Counted from the first letter of the stretch, positions 32,037 through 41,527 are shown. The stretch: DNA of 64,000 nt from Nocardiopsis mwathae (GCF_014201195.1 NZ_JACHDS010000001.1:3038001-3102000), one strand, 5' to 3'. The notes: generated by a model not told the origin, from the sequence alone. Numbers and translations: made by a program.

Positions 32037-34048
32037 GGGCGCAGCTCCACCCGCGGCACGTCGGTCTCGAACCCGAAGACCTGGGCGTAGAGCGACAGCT
32101 CGGCCTCCAGCGCCGTGCGGATGGTGTCCTCCCGGCGGAACCCGTGCTGCTCTCCCTCGAATGTGAGGTAGGCGTGGGGGACTCCGCGGCCCCGGATGCG
32201 CGACAGGAAGCGCTCGCACTGCACCGGCGGGCAGATCTCGTCCTCCAGCCCCTGCAGCAGCACGAACGGCGCGGTGACGTCCTCCGCGTGGTCCACCGGC
32301 GAGTTGCGCTCGTAGACGTCTCGGGCCGACGGCCAGGGGCCGACGATGCTCTCCGGGTAGTGCGACTCGAAGTCGTGGGTCTCGCCGGTGCGCCATCCGG
32401 CCAGGTCGACGATGGGGAACTGGATCGCGGCGCAGCGGAACACGTCGCTGAAGGCGAGGGCGGCGGCGCTGGTGAACCCGCCCGCGCTGCCGCCGCGGAT
32501 GGCGAGCCGCGCCGGGTCGGCCAGCCCTTCGGCGACCAGCCCCTGGGCGACGGACACGCTGTCCTCGACGTCGACGACGCCCCAGCCGCCGCGCAGCCGC
32601 TCCCGGTAGGCGCGGCCGAATCCGGTGGAGCCGCCGTAGTTGACCTCCACGACGCCGATGCCGCGGCTGGTGAAGTAGGCGACCTCCTGGTCGTAGATCA
32701 TCGGCGTGCGGCTAGTGGGTCCGCCGTGCACCCACACGACGTAGGGTGCGCGCTCCCCCGCGGGGCCGGTGACCTCGGGGTGGTGGGGCGGGTAGAGGTT
32801 GGCGTGCACCTCGCGTCCGCCGACGCCGGTGAACACCCGCGCCTCGGGGCGGGGCAGGAACGCGGCGAAGGGCGCGCTCTCGGTTCCGCCCGCGCTGAGG
32901 GTGCGCCAGGAGCCGTCGGCGAGGTCGACCGCGACCGGCGCGACGGGTCGGTCGGGCGCGGCCGCGATGCCGACGACCGTGCCGCCGTCGGCGCCGGCCA
33001 GGGCCAGTTTCGGCGACCACTCGGTGTGCGGCGTGTCCACATCGGCGACCTCGCCGGTGTCGGGGCTCAGCAGCCCCAGGCGGGTGGCGGCGGTGCCGTG
33101 GACCGCGGCGAGGCGGCCGTCGGGCAGCGGGACCGCCCAGCACGCGCCGAGCTGCCAGAGCGGGCCGCCGAACTCCTCGCGGCGCACACCCACGAGGCTG
33201 TCCGGACCGGAGGCGACCGCGCCGTCGGCGTCCAGGGTGATCCGGTGCGGGTTCCACCAGCCGTCCGGGTCGGTGACGCAGTACAGGGTGGCGGCGTCGC
33301 CCCACTCGGCCTGGACGACGGACTGACCCGCGCCGCCGGCCACGGTGCGCGCCCCGGTGGCGCGGCCGTCTCTGAGATCGGCGACTCTGAGCTCGGTGGA
33401 GTCCCACGGCATGTCGGGGTGGTCCCAGCCGATCCAGGACAGGCGGCCACCGTCCGGGGAGAGGCGGGGGCAGGCCAGGAAGTGGTGGTCGGCGGCGACC
33501 ACGCGGACGGCCGCCGGATCGGTGGCGGCCGACCCGTCGAGCGGGACCGACACGATCGCGCGCCGTACCGCCTCCGGCCCGTCCCCTTCCGTGTGCTCCT
33601 CGCGGATGCACAGGACGCCGGCGCCGTCGGGGCTCACGACCGGCTCGATGTAGCGCAGCGCGCCCGGCATCGCGGGGTCGGGGGTGAGCGGGTGGGGCGC
33701 GGCGCCGGCCGCCGGGTCGAACAGGTACAGCCGCTGGTCTCCGAACTCGCTGAACACCACGGCCGCGCCCGCCCTGCCCGGCAGCAGCGCATAGGAGCGG
33801 CCGCCGTACTCGTGCACGCGGCTGCGCGCGTTCCAGGGGGCGGGCAGGACCGTCTCGGTGCCGCCGGCCGGGTCGTCGAGCCGGGTCCGGCACAGCGCCA
33901 CCCTGCCGGACTCGCTCGGCCGCGGCTCGGCCCACCAGACCTCCTCTCCGAGCGCCACCGGCCAGTTGGGGGCGCCCTCGTGCCGGGCGACGTCCGTGGC
34001 GGTGATCGGTGAGGGCCAGCAGCCGAAGGGGAGGGAACGCTTGGACAC
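32033..34048 (-). CDS. S9-family prolyl oligopeptidase-like peptidase
   Basis: A 671-residue cytoplasmic serine peptidase. The N-terminal two thirds form a beta-propeller that gates substrate. The C-terminal alpha/beta hydrolase has the catalytic Ser in RGGSAGGFT, Asp in LLQGLEDEICPP and His in GEQHGFR. The substrate-entry HGGPT oxyanion motif is present (VWVHGGPTSR). Such acyl-aminoacyl/dipeptidyl peptidases process short peptides. GTG start at 34048; it is 18 bp past the M20 stop and overlaps the S66 gene downstream by four bases. Confidence 0.93.
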   Translation of the reverse strand: MSKRSLPFGCWPSPITATDVARHEGAPNWPVALGEEVWWAEPRPSESGRVALCRTRLDDPAGGTETVLPAPWNARSRVHEYGGRSYALLPGRAGAAVVFSEFGDQRLYLFDPAAGAAPHPLTPDPAMPGALRYIEPVVSPDGAGVLCIREEHTEGDGPEAVRRAIVSVPLDGSAATDPAAVRVVAADHHFLACPRLSPDGGRLSWIGWDHPDMPWDSTELRVADLRDGRATGARTVAGGAGQSVVQAEWGDAATLYCVTDPDGWWNPHRITLDADGAVASGPDSLVGVRREEFGGPLWQLGACWAVPLPDGRLAAVHGTAATRLGLLSPDTGEVADVDTPHTEWSPKLALAGADGGTVVGIAAAPDRPVAPVAVDLADGSWRTLSAGGTESAPFAAFLPRPEARVFTGVGGREVHANLYPPHHPEVTGPAGERAPYVVWVHGGPTSRTPMIYDQEVAYFTSRGIGVVEVNYGGSTGFGRAYRERLRGGWGVVDVEDSVSVAQGLVAEGLADPARLAIRGGSAGGFTSAAALAFSDVFRCAAIQFPIVDLAGWRTGETHDFESHYPESIVGPWPSARDVYERNSPVDHAEDVTAPFVLLQGLEDEICPPVQCERFLSRIRGRGVPHAYLTFEGEQHGFRREDTIRTALEAELSLYAQVFGFETDVPRVELRP

Positions 34049-34066
34049 CGGTGCCTGCTTTCCTTG

Positions 34067-35476
34067 CTACTCGACGGTGGTGAGAAACCTGTCCATGACG
34101 CGGGCGCCGAACCGGAGCGCGTCCACGGGTACGCGTTCGTCCACTCCGTGGAAGAGCGCGCCGTAGTCGAGCTCCGGCGGGAGCCGCAGGGGGGTGAAGC
34201 CGTAGCCGGTGATACCGAGCACCGAGAACTGCTTGGCGTCGGTACCTCCCGACAGGCACACGGGCACCACGTGTGCGTCGGGGTCGTGGGCGAGCAGGGC
34301 GGTGCGCATCGCCGCGTACGTGGGCGACTCCACGGGTGAGACCAGCGGGACGGAGCGGTGGTGGTAGTCCCACTCCACCCGCGGGCCGGTGAGATCGTCG
34401 AGGGTGGCCCGGAAGTCCTCCTCGGCGCCGGGCAGGACGCGGCCGTCCACGCCCGCGGTCGCCGTCTCCGGAATGACGTTGACCTTGTACCCGGCCTGCA
34501 GCATGGTCGGGTTGGTGCTGTTGCGGACGGTGGCGCGCACCAGCTTGGCGGCCGGGCCGAACCGGTCCAGCAGGGCGTCGAGGTCGCGGTCGGCGTCGAA
34601 GTCGGCCGCGTCCAGGTCGACCTTGATGCCCAGGGCGGCGCCGATCTCGGTGATCGCGGCCCGTGTGACGGGGGTGAGCCGGACCGGCCACCGGTGCTCC
34701 TGGATGCGCGCGACGGCCGCGGCGAGCGCGCCGACCGCGTTGTCGTGGTTGACCTTGGCGCCGTGCCCGGCCGTGCCGCCGGCGGTCAGTGTCAGCCAGG
34801 CGCTGCCCCGCTCGCCGGCGCCGATCGGGTACAGCCGCGCCGGGCCGCCCCGTTCGGTGCGGGTGTGGAAGGTGTAGGCGCCGGACTCGCTGACGCCTTC
34901 GGTGCACCCCTCGAACAGCCCGGCGTGCTCGCGCGCCAGCCACTCGGCACCGTAGGCGCCGGTCCCCTCCTCGTCGGCGGTGAAGGCGAGCACGATGTCG
35001 CGGTGCGGCCGCCGCCCGGTGCGCGCCCAGGAACGCGCGAGCGCGACCATGGTGGCGTCGGCGTTCTTCATGTCGATGGCGCCGCGGCCCCACACCATGC
35101 CGTCGCGGACCTCGCCGGCGAACGGGTGCACCGTCCACTGGTCGGGGTCGGCCGGCACGACGTCGAGGTGGCCGTGTACGAGCAGCGCCGGGGCCAGCGG
35201 GTCGGCGCCGCCGACGCGGGCGACGACGTTGGCGCGTCCGGGGGCCGACTCAAGGATGAGCGGGTCGAGGCCGGCCTCGGCGAGCCGCTCGGCGACGTAC
35301 TCGGCGGCGGGCCGCTCCCGGCAGGCGCCGTCGCCCCGGTTGGTGGTGTCGATGCGGATGAGGTCGGAGGTGAAGCGGACGACCTCGTCGTCCACGACCG
35401 CCCGGTCAGCGGCGGCATCCGCCGCCCCCTCCTCCGCGCCGTCCGCACCGCCGTCGCTGTCGTTCCCGCGCAGCAT
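34067..35476 (-). CDS. M20-family metallopeptidase/deacylase
   Basis: A 469-residue M20 peptidase with the two-zinc site HGHLDVVPAD, GRGAIDMKNADATM, TADEEGTGAYGAEW (general-base Glu-Glu) and a C-terminal FHGVDERVPV. The dimerisation lid is inserted between about residues 240 and 345 (LTAGGTAGHGAKVNHDNAVG). Relatives hydrolyse dipeptides, N-acyl amino acids or beta-Ala peptides. The N-terminus has an unusual Asp/Ala/Glu-rich stretch of about 30 residues before the catalytic domain, so a later start is possible. It is the second gene of the peptidase operon. Confidence 0.9.
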   Translation of the reverse strand: MLRGNDSDGGADGAEEGAADAAADRAVVDDEVVRFTSDLIRIDTTNRGDGACRERPAAEYVAERLAEAGLDPLILESAPGRANVVARVGGADPLAPALLVHGHLDVVPADPDQWTVHPFAGEVRDGMVWGRGAIDMKNADATMVALARSWARTGRRPHRDIVLAFTADEEGTGAYGAEWLAREHAGLFEGCTEGVSESGAYTFHTRTERGGPARLYPIGAGERGSAWLTLTAGGTAGHGAKVNHDNAVGALAAAVARIQEHRWPVRLTPVTRAAITEIGAALGIKVDLDAADFDADRDLDALLDRFGPAAKLVRATVRNSTNPTMLQAGYKVNVIPETATAGVDGRVLPGAEEDFRATLDDLTGPRVEWDYHHRSVPLVSPVESPTYAAMRTALLAHDPDAHVVPVCLSGGTDAKQFSVLGITGYGFTPLRLPPELDYGALFHGVDERVPVDALRFGARVMDRFLTTVE

Positions 35477-35561
35477 CGCGCCCCCCGTTCGTCGACCGGA
35501 CCTCTTCGCCCCGGGCCCGTGCGGGCCCCGCCGGTCCCCCCGGACCGGCGCCGCACCCTCG

Positions 35562-36395
35562 TCACCCGTAGGGCGACTCCACCGCGTTGGAGATCAGGGT
35601 GCAGATCACTTTGAAGGCGCGGATCATCTCGTAGGCGTCCGGTGACGTGCAGCGGACCCGCCGCTCGGCGACCTGATCGACGCCGGGGACGGTGGCCGCG
35701 GCGCCGGCCAGGTGCGCGGCGTCGACCTCGACCTCCAGGGTGAGCGGTCCGTGGCGGACGGGATCGAGGCGCCCGGCGAGTGCGACGGCCTCTTCGGCCC
35801 CCGCGGCGATGTCGGCGGCGGTGCGGGCCGGCGGGCGGCAGACGGCCGCGTAGCGGGAGACGTAGTCCTTGACGGCGACCGTGCGGGCGCGCGGGGCGTA
35901 GGTCGCGGCGTCCGCGCAGGCCCGGTCGTCACCGGTGACCAGCACGACGGGGACGCCGTACTCGGCCACGACGTAGGAGTTCAAATACCCCTCGCTGGCG
36001 GGCTCGCCCTGGAGCCACACGCCGGTGATGGAGTTGGGCAGGTAGGTGTGGGCGAGGACGCCCTCCGCCCCGGCGCCGCAGTGGTAGCCGAGGAAGGCCA
36101 CGCCGTCGATGTCGCCGCGCTGCACGCCCTCGACCATGGACAGGTCCTTGTGCCGCCCGGTGAGCATCACGGCCCGCTCGTCGATCCGCTCCAGCAGCAG
36201 GTTGCGCATGGTGGCGTGGGCCTCGTTCACCAGGACCCCGGTGGCCCCTCCGGCGAAGAATCCGGCGATGGCGGCATTGACGTCGGAGGTGAACATCGAC
36301 CGGCAGCGCTGCCACTGCTCCGTCCCCGGGTCCACGTCCGCGGACCAGGTGACCCCGGTGGCGCCTTCCATATCGGCGGAGATGAGGATCCTCAC
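35562..36395 (-). CDS. M55-family D-aminopeptidase (DppA-like)
   Basis: A 277-residue zinc peptidase like Bacillus subtilis DppA, which removes N-terminal D-Ala from D-Ala-D-Ala-type peptides. Family metal-site motifs: ISADMEGATGVT at the start, VNEAHATMRN, FLGYHCGAGAEG with the following HTY, and GEPASEGYLNSYVVAEYGVP. The GTG at 36395 is preferred because TAGGGT lies 8 nt upstream; a GTG at 36401 adds two residues. It heads the operon of four peptidases, giving the group a D-amino-acid and murein-peptide theme. Confidence 0.92.
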   Translation of the reverse strand: MRILISADMEGATGVTWSADVDPGTEQWQRCRSMFTSDVNAAIAGFFAGGATGVLVNEAHATMRNLLLERIDERAVMLTGRHKDLSMVEGVQRGDIDGVAFLGYHCGAGAEGVLAHTYLPNSITGVWLQGEPASEGYLNSYVVAEYGVPVVLVTGDDRACADAATYAPRARTVAVKDYVSRYAAVCRPPARTAADIAAGAEEAVALAGRLDPVRHGPLTLEVEVDAAHLAGAAATVPGVDQVAERRVRCTSPDAYEMIRAFKVICTLISNAVESPYG

Positions 36396-36492
36396 GAGCA
36401 CCGACCCTAACCCCCGGGGCGCCGCCGCCGCATCCGTTCACCCGCGATCGGGCGGAACGAAATCGAGACCGCCACCCGCAGCGACCGGACCG

Positions 36493-37344
36493 CTACGGAA
36501 GGGTGAGGATCTCGGCGCCGTCGTCGGTGATGACGAGGGTGTGCTCGAACTGGGCGGTGCGCCCGCGGTCGGCGGTGACCGCGGTCCAGCCGTCGTCCCA
36601 CATGTCGTACTCGATCGCACCCAGGGTGATCATCGGCTCGATGGTGAACGTCATCCCGGGCTCCATGACAGTGGTCGCGCGCGGGTCGTCGTAGTGCGGG
36701 ATCACCAGGCCGGAGTGGAACTCGGGGCCGACGCCGTGGCCGGTGAAGTCGCGCACCACGCCGTAGCCGAACCGCTTGGCGTAGGACTCGATGACCCGGC
36801 CGATGACGTTGATCCGGCGGCCCGGGCGGCAGGCCTTGATGGCCCGCATCAGGGCCTCACGCGTGCGCTCGACCAGCAGCCGCGACTCCTCGTCGACGTC
36901 CCCGGCGAGGAAGGTGACGTTGGTGTCGCCGTGCACGCCGCCGATGTAGGCGGTGATGTCGATGTTGACGATGTCGCCGTCGGAGATGACCGTGTCGTCG
37001 GGGATGCCGTGGCAGATGACCTCGTTGAGCGAGGAGCACAGCGACTTGGGGTAGCCCTTGTAGCCCAGCGTGCTGGGGTAGGCCCCGTGGTCGATGAGGA
37101 ACTCGTGGCCGATGCGGTCGAGCTCGTCGGTGGTCACGCCGGGCCGGATGTGCTTGCCGACCTCCTGGACGGCCTGGGCCGCGATGCGCCCGGCGACCCG
37201 CATCGCCTCGATGGTCTCGGGCGTCTGGACGTCGCCCAGCACGCCCTCGATCGGGCGTTTCCTGCCCACGTACTCCGGCCGCACGATGTGTGAGGGGACC
37301 GAACGTGGCGGCGAGATGCGCCCGGGAACCAGCGGAGTCGTCAT
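36493..37344 (-). CDS. map: Type I methionine aminopeptidase
   Basis: A 283-residue MetAP that removes initiator Met from new proteins. Metal ligands are visible in order: Asp residues in [20 protein letters not shown], His in [11 protein letters not shown], Glu in FTIEPMI and Glu in AQFEHTLVI. Substrate-side His lies in [11 protein letters not shown]. An N-terminal extension of about 40 residues ([20 protein letters not shown]) is the feature of the actinobacterial 1c subtype that contacts the ribosome. A TACACT box 8 nt before the ATG suggests a leaderless mRNA, and a palindrome spans it. Confidence 0.96.
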   Translation of the reverse strand: MTTPLVPGRISPPRSVPSHIVRPEYVGRKRPIEGVLGDVQTPETIEAMRVAGRIAAQAVQEVGKHIRPGVTTDELDRIGHEFLIDHGAYPSTLGYKGYPKSLCSSLNEVICHGIPDDTVISDGDIVNIDITAYIGGVHGDTNVTFLAGDVDEESRLLVERTREALMRAIKACRPGRRINVIGRVIESYAKRFGYGVVRDFTGHGVGPEFHSGLVIPHYDDPRATTVMEPGMTFTIEPMITLGAIEYDMWDDGWTAVTADRGRTAQFEHTLVITDDGAEILTLP

Positions 37345-37348
37345 GACT

Positions 37349-37378
37349 GGAAAGTGTAGTTCCTACGCTCCACTTTCC
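37349..37378. promoter_or_regulatory. Palindrome spanning the map promoter
   Basis: Perfect 8-bp arms GGAAAGTG / CACTTTCC, 14 bp apart, with an inner GTAG-TTC-CTAC pair. It covers the TACACT -10 box of map. It may be an operator; no regulator is obvious. Confidence 0.4.
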
Positions 37379-37465
37379 GATCCGCGTCACACGCGCGGCG
37401 CTGGGGTAAGGATCCGGATGCGAGGACTGTGGAGTGGGAACGGATCATCCCCCAGGAGAGAGCAC

Positions 37466-37663
37466 ATGAGCGACCCGGACAACGTCAGCGGCGGGCTGCA
37501 GTGGTGGTACTGCCTCAAGCACAGCAAGCCCGAGAGGGGACCGGGGTGCCCGAACAAGTACCGCCTCGGCCCCTACCCCGACGAGGCCACCGCGACCAAC
37601 GCGCTGCACATCGCCGCCGAGCGCAACGAGGCCTGGGACGAGCAGGACGAGCGCGACCGCTGA
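37466..37663 (+). CDS. Small conserved Cys-containing protein
   Basis: A 65-residue hydrophilic protein: MSDPDNVSGGLQWWYCLKHS, then GPGCPNKYRLGPYPDEA and an acidic helical end (AERNEAWDEQDERD). AGGAGAG lies 7 nt before the ATG. WWYCLKH followed by GCPN and RLGPY recalls a family of short actinobacterial proteins found near map; the Cys/His spacing (C-x2-H-x8-C) could hold a metal. It diverges from map and converges with the SIS-like gene. Function unknown. Confidence 0.7.
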   Translation: MSDPDNVSGGLQWWYCLKHSKPERGPGCPNKYRLGPYPDEATATNALHIAAERNEAWDEQDERDR

Positions 37664-37664
37664 C

Positions 37665-37693
37665 CCGCGGCCGCACCACCGCCCCGGCCGCGG
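37665..37693. terminator. Bidirectional terminator between the 65-residue and SIS-like genes
   Basis: Perfect 9-bp arms CCGCGGCCG / CGGCCGCGG with an 11-nt loop filling the gap between the two convergent stops. Confidence 0.7.
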
Positions 37694-38284
37694 TCAGTCG
37701 GGCACGCGCGGACCGCTGACGACGTCCAGGAAGCGGGAGAGGCGGTCGCGCAGGCCGCCCTTGCGGCGCCCGTCCTGGTGGCCGGCCGCACTGCTGACCA
37801 GGTGCTGCAGTCCTTCGAAGGTCAGGGGCGCGGTGTCGGGCGACAGCGTGATGGCGTCGTGCGCCAGCGAGGTGAGCTCGCGGTCCCCCTGGTCGAGGGC
37901 GAGCACCGTGGCGCCGGTGCGGCGCGCATCGTCGACCCGTTCCAGCAGCGGAACCGGCGCCTCCTCGCCCGGATTGACCACGAACAGGGTCTCCCCGCGC
38001 CGGACCTCGGCCAGCCGCTCCATACCGATGCCGAGGTGCGCGGGGGCTCCCGGCGGCGGCTGCCAGCGCACCAGGCTCGGGGAGAGCTGGGGCAGCCCGG
38101 CGTAGCGGCTCTCGTCGTCCAGGTGCGCGGCGAGGTGCCACGGCTCCTCCTCGGGCGTGCCCACGAGCAGCAGGCCGCCGGGGGTGCGGGTAGCGCGCAG
38201 CGCACGGGCGAAGTCCTCGGAGCGCTCGACCCACGGGGTCGACCCCAGAATCTCGCGCAGTACCTCTACGTGTTGTGCGTCCAC
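37694..38284 (-). CDS. SIS-like conserved protein, function unknown
   Basis: A 196-residue cytoplasmic protein opening MDAQHVEVLREILGSTPWVE. Part of it (VDDARRTGATVLALDQGDRE, LTSLAHDAITLSPDTAPLTF, EGLQHLVSSAAG) has the alternating pattern of the sugar-isomerase (SIS) phosphosugar-binding fold, although the classic Ser-rich sugar-phosphate loop is not seen. A basic tail follows. It may be a ligand-sensing rather than catalytic protein. The upstream gap (38285-38372) holds nothing notable. Confidence 0.65.
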   Translation of the reverse strand: MDAQHVEVLREILGSTPWVERSEDFARALRATRTPGGLLLVGTPEEEPWHLAAHLDDESRYAGLPQLSPSLVRWQPPPGAPAHLGIGMERLAEVRRGETLFVVNPGEEAPVPLLERVDDARRTGATVLALDQGDRELTSLAHDAITLSPDTAPLTFEGLQHLVSSAAGHQDGRRKGGLRDRLSRFLDVVSGPRVPD

Positions 38285-38372
38285 CCGTCCATGGTGCCCG
38301 ATACCGGAGCCGCGGCGCAGGTGTTCCCGGGTGATCCGCGGCGGCGCCGCGGTCCGGTGGTCGGGCCCATCC

Positions 38373-39842
38373 TCAGTTGAGCCGCGCCTCCTCGCGCTCC
38401 AGCAGCGCGAACTCCTCCTCCGGCGCGTCGGCCACCAGGCGGTGCCGCGAGTAGAACCAGAAGTAGGCCAGGAAGGCGAGCAGGATCGCGGCGGCGATCC
38501 CGGCGCCCACCATGTCCACGGCGAACGTGGCCGCCACCGCGCACAGCGCCAGGACCAGCGCGATGCCGGTGGTCAGCGTCCCGCCGGGGGTGCGGTACGG
38601 GCGCTCCAGGCCGGGCTCGCGGCGGCGCAGCACGATGTGCGCCACCATCATCAGGGCGTACGACACGGTCGCTCCGAAGACGGCGATGTTGATCAGCTGG
38701 TCGCCGTTGGCCACCGCGGCGGCCAGCACGAAGCCGATGGTGCCGGGGACGATCAGCGCCATGTAGGGCGTCTTGCGCCGGCCGGTGACCGAGAGCCAAC
38801 GCGGCAGGTACCCGGCCCGGGACAGCGCGAACAGCTGCCGGGAGTAGGCGAAGATGATGGAGAAGAACGAGGCCACGAGTCCGGCCAGGCCGACGTAGTT
38901 GACGACGTCGGCGAGGAGGGTGTCGCCGCCGTAGGCCGCGCGCAGCGCCTCGGGCAGCGGGTTGTCGGAGTCGGCCAGGGTGGCGGCGCCGGCCCCGCCG
39001 GGGGCCAGGATGAGCATGGCGAACGCGGTCACCAGCAGCACGCCCATCGCGGCGATGATGCCGCGCGGCATGTCGCGCCTGGGGTCGCGGGCCTCCTCGG
39101 CGGCGAGCGGGACGCCCTCGATCGCCAGGAAGAACCAGATGCCGAAGACGAACGCGCCGAGCACACCCATGTAGCCGTGCGGCAGGAACGCGCTGGCCCC
39201 GGCGGCGTCGGTGGGGGCGATGTCGAAGAGGTTGGCCACCTCGAACTTGGGCACCATGCCGATGACGAACACCGCCAGCGCCGCCAGCGCGACGCCGGTG
39301 ATCACGAACATCACCCGCAGCGCCTCGCCGACGCCCCACAGGTGGATGCCGACGAAGACGAGGTAGCAGACCAGGTAGACGGGCCAGGCGTTGGTGATGC
39401 CGAACAGGCCCAGCGCCTCGACGTAGCCGCCGATGAACACGGCGATGGCGGCCGGGGCGATGGCGTACTCGATGAGGATCGCGGTGCCGGTCGCGAAGCC
39501 GCCGAGCGGGCCCAGCGCGCGGCGGGCGAAGCCGTAGCCGGCCCCGGCGGTGGGCAGTGCGGAGGCGAGTTCGGCCAGGCCCAGCACCATGAATAGGTAC
39601 ATCGTGCCCATGAGCACGGTGGCGATGAGCAGGCCGCCCCAACCGCCCTCCGCGATGCCGAAGTTCCATCCGGCGAAGTCACCGGAGATCACGTAGGAGA
39701 CGCCGAGCCCGGCGAGCAGCAGCCATCCCGCCGCGCCGCGCCTGAGCTGCCGCCGTCGCAGGTAGTCGTCGCCGACCCGGGCGTAGTCGGCGCCGTGGAC
39801 ATGGGTTGTGGGTCGCTCCCCTGGTCTGCGTTCGATTGCCAC
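38373..39842 (-). CDS. APC-family amine permease (ethanolamine permease type)
   Basis: A 489-residue, 12-helix amino acid/polyamine/organocation transporter. The early segment VSYVISGDFAGWNFGIAEGG and FGIWFFLAIEGVPLAAEEAR are as in ethanolamine permeases (Eat). The GTG at 39842 follows GAGGGGA at 7 nt. It diverges from a glutamine synthetase-like gene whose Streptomyces counterpart glutamylates ethanolamine, which supports ethanolamine as substrate; another amine is possible. A TTGACA-N18-CATAGT promoter lies in the 304-bp divergent gap. Confidence 0.85.
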   Translation of the reverse strand: MAIERRPGERPTTHVHGADYARVGDDYLRRRQLRRGAAGWLLLAGLGVSYVISGDFAGWNFGIAEGGWGGLLIATVLMGTMYLFMVLGLAELASALPTAGAGYGFARRALGPLGGFATGTAILIEYAIAPAAIAVFIGGYVEALGLFGITNAWPVYLVCYLVFVGIHLWGVGEALRVMFVITGVALAALAVFVIGMVPKFEVANLFDIAPTDAAGASAFLPHGYMGVLGAFVFGIWFFLAIEGVPLAAEEARDPRRDMPRGIIAAMGVLLVTAFAMLILAPGGAGAATLADSDNPLPEALRAAYGGDTLLADVVNYVGLAGLVASFFSIIFAYSRQLFALSRAGYLPRWLSVTGRRKTPYMALIVPGTIGFVLAAAVANGDQLINIAVFGATVSYALMMVAHIVLRRREPGLERPYRTPGGTLTTGIALVLALCAVAATFAVDMVGAGIAAAILLAFLAYFWFYSRHRLVADAPEEEFALLEREEARLN

Positions 39843-39956
39843 GGATGTTCCCCTCACTCGTGCGTGTGCAGTGCCGGGGACCGTCCCCCGCCCGCAACCT
39901 CCGGACCCGGCGGGGACGCAAAGGTATTAGGTCGGTCCTTTTGGTGTTAAGCGGTG

Positions 39957-39986
39957 ACTATGAGCTGGACACATCAGCACTGTCAA
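39957..39986 (-). promoter_or_regulatory. Promoter of the amine permease gene
   Basis: On the minus strand TTGACA (39986-39981) is followed after 18 bp by CATAGT (39962-39957). The predicted leader is about 110 nt long, leaving room for regulation. The 39843-40146 gap holds no gene. Confidence 0.5.
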
Positions 39987-40079
39987 GGGGGGCCGGCGGA
40001 CTTTCGGCGCAGCGTGGAGGCGCGTCACGCACCGCGCATGACGTGCGCGTTTCACGCCGATGTCGGCCGGGCGCGCCCA

Positions 40080-40108
40080 TTGACACGCCGCCGCGCGACT
40101 GCTTCCAT
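40080..40108 (+). promoter_or_regulatory. Candidate promoter of the glnA4-like gene
   Basis: TTGACA at 40080-40085, then 17 bp, then the weak -10 TTCCAT at 40103-40108. A small repeat CCATT-CGGGA-AATGG overlaps it and could bind a regulator. Confidence 0.4.
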
Positions 40109-40146
40109 TCGGGAAATGGTCTGTTGTTGAACCAAAGGAGCTCGAC

Positions 40147-41511
40147 GTGCGAGCGAACGACGGCGGTCCCCCACTGACCCTCGACCGGCTGCGCGCCGAG
40201 ATCGAGTCAGGCGCCATCGACACCGTCCTGGTGGCGTTCACCGACATGCAGGGGCGGCTCCAGGGAAAACGGCTCTCCGGCCGGTACTTCCTGCAGGAAG
40301 TCCTCGACCACGGAACCGAGGGGTGCAACTACCTGCTCGCCGTGGACGTGGAGATGAACACGGTCGACGGCTATGCCATGTCGTCGTGGGAGACCGGCTA
40401 CGGCGACTTCGTCATGCGGCCCGACCCGGCCACGCTGCGCCGCACCCCCTGGCAGCAGGGGCAGGCCATGGTCAACGCCGACCTCACCTGGCACGACGGT
40501 TCCCCGGTGGCCGCCTCCCCACGCCAGATCCTCCGGCGGCAGACCGACCGGCTCGCCGCGCGCGGCTGGCGGGCCATGGTCGGCACCGAGCTGGAGTTCG
40601 TGGTCTACCGCGACTCCTACGAGGACGCCTGGAACCGCGGGTACCGCGACCTCACCCCGGCCAACCGGTACAACGTCGACTACTCGGTGCTGGGCGGCGC
40701 CCGCGTCGAGCCGCTGCTGCGCCGGATCCGCACCGAGATGGGCGGCGCCGGGATGTACGTGGAGTCGGCCAAGGGCGAGTGCAACCTCGGCCAGCACGAG
40801 ATCGCGTTCCGCTTCGACGAGGCCGTCGCCACCTGTGACAACCACGCCGTCTACAAGAACGCGGCCAAGGAGATCGCCGCCCAGGAGGACATGGCCGTCA
40901 CCTTCATGGCCAAGCCGGACGAACGCGAGGGCAACTCCTGCCACATCCACATCTCACTGCGCGGCGACGACGGCGGCCCCGTGCTCGCCGAGGGCCAAGG
41001 GCTGTCGAAGCCCGGCCGCCACTTCCTCGCCGGGCAGCTGGCCGCGCTGCGCGAGCTCACCCTGTTCCTCGCGCCCAACATCAACTCCTACAAGCGCTAC
41101 GTGCCCGGCAGCTTCGCACCCACGGCCGTGGCCTGGGGCGTGGACAACCGCACCTGCGCGCTGCGGCTCGTCGGACACGGGCCGTCGCTGCGCGTGGAGA
41201 ACCGGGTGCCCGGCGGCGACGTCAACCCCTACCTGGCGACGGCCGCGCTGATCGCCGCCGGGCTCGACGGCATCGACCGGGAGCTGGAACCCGGCGATCC
41301 GACCACCGGCAACGCCTACACCTCCGGCCTGCCCACCGTGCCCACCACCATGCGCGAGGCCCTGGAGCTGTGGGAGAAGAGCGAGCTGGCGCGCACCGCC
41401 TTCGGCGACGAGGTCGTGGCGCACTACGCCAACTACGCCCGGGTGGAGCTGGCCGCCTACGAGGCCGCGGTGACCGACTGGGAGCTCTACCGCGGCTTCG
41501 AACGCCTCTGA
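40147..41511 (+). CDS. glnA4: Glutamine synthetase-like gamma-glutamyl-amine ligase (GlnA4 type)
   Basis: A 454-residue glutamine synthetase-fold ligase. Its metal and glutamate motifs are diverged from assimilatory GS: GTELEFVVYRDSYEDAWNRG, ESAKGECNLGQHEIAF, GNSCHIHISLRG, NINSYKRYVPGSFAPTAVAW, LRVENRVPGGDVNPYLATAA. It lacks the adenylylation tyrosine loop (ELEPGDPTTGNAY). These features and its neighbours (amine permease, aldehyde dehydrogenase, SDR, hydrolase) match Streptomyces GlnA4, which makes gamma-glutamylethanolamide. The GTG start follows AAAGGAG at 6 nt. It is likely the first committed step in using an imported amine as a nitrogen source. Confidence 0.82.
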   Translation: MRANDGGPPLTLDRLRAEIESGAIDTVLVAFTDMQGRLQGKRLSGRYFLQEVLDHGTEGCNYLLAVDVEMNTVDGYAMSSWETGYGDFVMRPDPATLRRTPWQQGQAMVNADLTWHDGSPVAASPRQILRRQTDRLAARGWRAMVGTELEFVVYRDSYEDAWNRGYRDLTPANRYNVDYSVLGGARVEPLLRRIRTEMGGAGMYVESAKGECNLGQHEIAFRFDEAVATCDNHAVYKNAAKEIAAQEDMAVTFMAKPDEREGNSCHIHISLRGDDGGPVLAEGQGLSKPGRHFLAGQLAALRELTLFLAPNINSYKRYVPGSFAPTAVAWGVDNRTCALRLVGHGPSLRVENRVPGGDVNPYLATAALIAAGLDGIDRELEPGDPTTGNAYTSGLPTVPTTMREALELWEKSELARTAFGDEVVAHYANYARVELAAYEAAVTDWELYRGFERL

Positions 41512-41527
41512 CCCGACCATGACACCA

